From: Actinomadura luteofluorescens
GTDB lineage: Bacteria > Actinomycetota > Actinomycetes > Streptosporangiales > Streptosporangiaceae
Assembly: GCF_013409365.1 (NCBI RefSeq)
Contig: NZ_JACCBA010000001.1
Span: 1,302,001 to 1,366,000 of the forward strand
Reading direction: 5' to 3'
Length of the DNA: 64,000 nucleotides
Below, in pieces: positions 62,984 through 64,000 of the stretch (its first letter is position 1; every line of letters begins with the position of its first letter). Below the pieces are notes generated by a model. The model ran no database searches. It saw only the letters and a program-made list of their open reading frames with translations, and was not told the origin of the DNA. The translations under genes and the position numbers were made by a program.

Positions 62984-63868
62984 ATGAGACCCACGCCCCC
63001 GTCAGCGGCCCTTCCGGTCGATCTTTCCAGGGCCCGCCGCGTGGCGGTGCAGGCGGCTGAGGCGGCGGGCGCGCTGCTGAGCGCCCGCGTGGACGGCCCC
63101 CTCGGGGTGCGTCCGAAGGGCGCGGGCGGGGACGTGGTGACCGAGCTGGACACCGCCGCCGAAGACCTGATCGTGGAGCGGCTGCGGGCCTCGTATCCGG
63201 GGCACCGGATCATCGCCGAGGAGTCCGGGATCCTCGACGGCGCGCCCGGCGAGGACATGGTCTGGCTCGTTGACCCGCTGGACGGCACCAACAACGTGGC
63301 GATCGGCATGCCGGTGTACGCGGTCGGGCTGGCGTTGTGCGCGCGCGCCGAGCCGGTCCTGGGCGTCGTGCACGACCCGGTGAGCGGCCGGACGTGGTCG
63401 GCGGTGCGCGGGCGGGGCGCCCTGGGCCCGGACGGGAGGCCCCTGACGCTGGCCGACCGCCCCAGGCCGGGACGGGAGAAGAACCCGCTCCTGGCATGGA
63501 CGCAGGGCCACCAGGTAGGTGCGGGCGATCCGGTGGCGTTCGCCATGCGCTCGGCCCTGGAACTGCGTTGCGCGCGGATGCTGCAACTGTGGGCGCCGCT
63601 GGTGGCGTGGACGATGCTGGCGCGGGGCGACATCGATGGCATCGTCGGCTATCTGCCCGAGATCGTGGACCTGCCCGCCGGGATGCTGGTGGCCGCCGAG
63701 GCCGGCGCGGAGCTGCGCCGCCTGGACGGGGCGCCGTACGAGCTGGGCATCGACCGCCCGCCGTCCGAGCTGGGCTTCGTCGCGGCGCGTCCGGAACTGC
63801 TCGACCGGCTCCTGGAGACCACGGCGAAGATCGACCCGCGGGACGGGCGCGCCCCCCTCGCCCGGTGA
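62984..63868 (+). CDS. Inositol-monophosphatase-family phosphatase
   Basis: A 294-residue member of the Li+-sensitive phosphatase superfamily. Metal ligands: Glu in IIAEESG, the Asp pair in WLVDPLDGTNN and the C-terminal Asp in IVDLPAGMLVAAEAGAEL, where the usual Trp-Asp is Val-Asp. The VTELDTAAEDL helix is also canonical. Substrate could be an inositol or sugar phosphate, or a 3'-phosphonucleotide as in CysQ; the sequence does not decide. ATG with GGAGAGG 4 nt upstream, 30 bp after the cupin gene. Confidence 0.8.
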   Translation: MRPTPPSAALPVDLSRARRVAVQAAEAAGALLSARVDGPLGVRPKGAGGDVVTELDTAAEDLIVERLRASYPGHRIIAEESGILDGAPGEDMVWLVDPLDGTNNVAIGMPVYAVGLALCARAEPVLGVVHDPVSGRTWSAVRGRGALGPDGRPLTLADRPRPGREKNPLLAWTQGHQVGAGDPVAFAMRSALELRCARMLQLWAPLVAWTMLARGDIDGIVGYLPEIVDLPAGMLVAAEAGAELRRLDGAPYELGIDRPPSELGFVAARPELLDRLLETTAKIDPRDGRAPLAR

Positions 63869-63892
63869 GCCCGTTCCCGGCCGGAGGCGGAC

Positions 63893-64000
63893 TCAGCCGG
63901 TCAGCAGGAGGGCTCCGACGGCGGCGGCCGAGCCCGCCACGGCCAGAGCCGAGCCCGCCAGGACGAACGTGCGCATCGGCACGCGCACGTCCCAGCGCCG
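63893..64000 (-). CDS. C-terminal fragment of a membrane protein
   Basis: An open frame runs leftward from the window edge to TGA at 63895-63893. Its 35 residues end in one hydrophobic helix (TFVLAGSALAVAGSAAAVGALLL). The gene starts beyond the window. Family cannot be identified. It converges on the phosphatase gene with 24 bp between. Confidence 0.5.
   Translation of the reverse strand, partial: RRWDVRVPMRTFVLAGSALAVAGSAAAVGALLLTG

Overview
The window is one stretch of a very GC-rich actinobacterial chromosome. G/C dominates third codon positions, many genes start with GTG, Shine-Dalgarno sequences are GGAGG-like, and 4-nt start/stop overlaps are common. The gene order pyrG-nudix-xerD-parA-scpA-scpB-rluB-aroH-tyrA-cmk-der and a GTP-type PEP carboxykinase are typically actinobacterial. 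An Actinomadura/Thermomonospora-type organism is my best guess, but no rRNA is present to fix the genus. I see no rRNA, tRNA, CRISPR array, prophage or insertion sequence.

Layout. 1-12 kb: amino-acid and carbon catabolism. It holds an ornithine-cyclodeaminase-like tail, mmsA, a nitrilase-family hydrolase behind a Ski2-like helicase, an HD hydrolase, 6-phosphogluconate dehydrogenase, a divergent beta-phosphoglucomutase/GH65 phosphorylase pair, SoxR and an HdeD-like protein. 12-17 kb: pckG, with DasR-like and CRP-like sites upstream, then a molybdate importer operon (modABC with an HTH-TOBE regulator). 17-20.5 kb: an HSL-type hydrolase, a deoxyribosyltransferase-Nudix fusion and two small membrane proteins. 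20.6-31.8 kb: a long minus-strand housekeeping run from pyrG to der covering nucleotide synthesis, chromosome segregation, tyrosine synthesis, rRNA modification and ribosome assembly. 31.9-34.5 kb: a noncoding segment with two long direct repeats carrying covarying hairpins, then a repetitive coiled-coil protein.

36-42.7 kb: an osmoprotection locus in which ectoine/hydroxyectoine synthesis (ectABCD) is followed directly by an ectoine-type ABC importer (ehuBCDA). A strong hairpin separates the two halves and another ends the locus. 42.9-45.6 kb: a thiolase-like protein, its DUF35 partner and a nitronate monooxygenase; the first and last share one palindromic operator motif. 45.7-48.6 kb: a 948-residue membrane protein with cytosolic domains and a large external periplasmic-binding-protein-like domain. 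48.6-52.5 kb: an arsR-arsN1-like pair with an operator over the arsR start, a flavin-type protein, a divergent methyltransferase/TetR pair with twin operators, and a CapA protein. 52.6-57.4 kb: a secreted SGNH esterase, two GNAT proteins, an ADP-ribosylglycohydrolase homologue with an altered metal site, and a membrane protein. 57.6-64 kb: uvrB, a DesK-type histidine kinase with no regulator gene in view, and a three-gene cassette (two-TM protein of unknown fold, cysteine-dioxygenase-like cupin, inositol-monophosphatase-like enzyme) that is the best candidate here for an undescribed system.

Functional links. GH65 plus beta-phosphoglucomutase would turn an alpha-glucoside into glucose and glucose-6-phosphate, which feeds the oxidative pentose pathway through the neighbouring 6-phosphogluconate dehydrogenase. 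Chorismate mutase and prephenate dehydrogenase sit together for tyrosine. The ect and ehu genes combine making and recapturing the same solutes.
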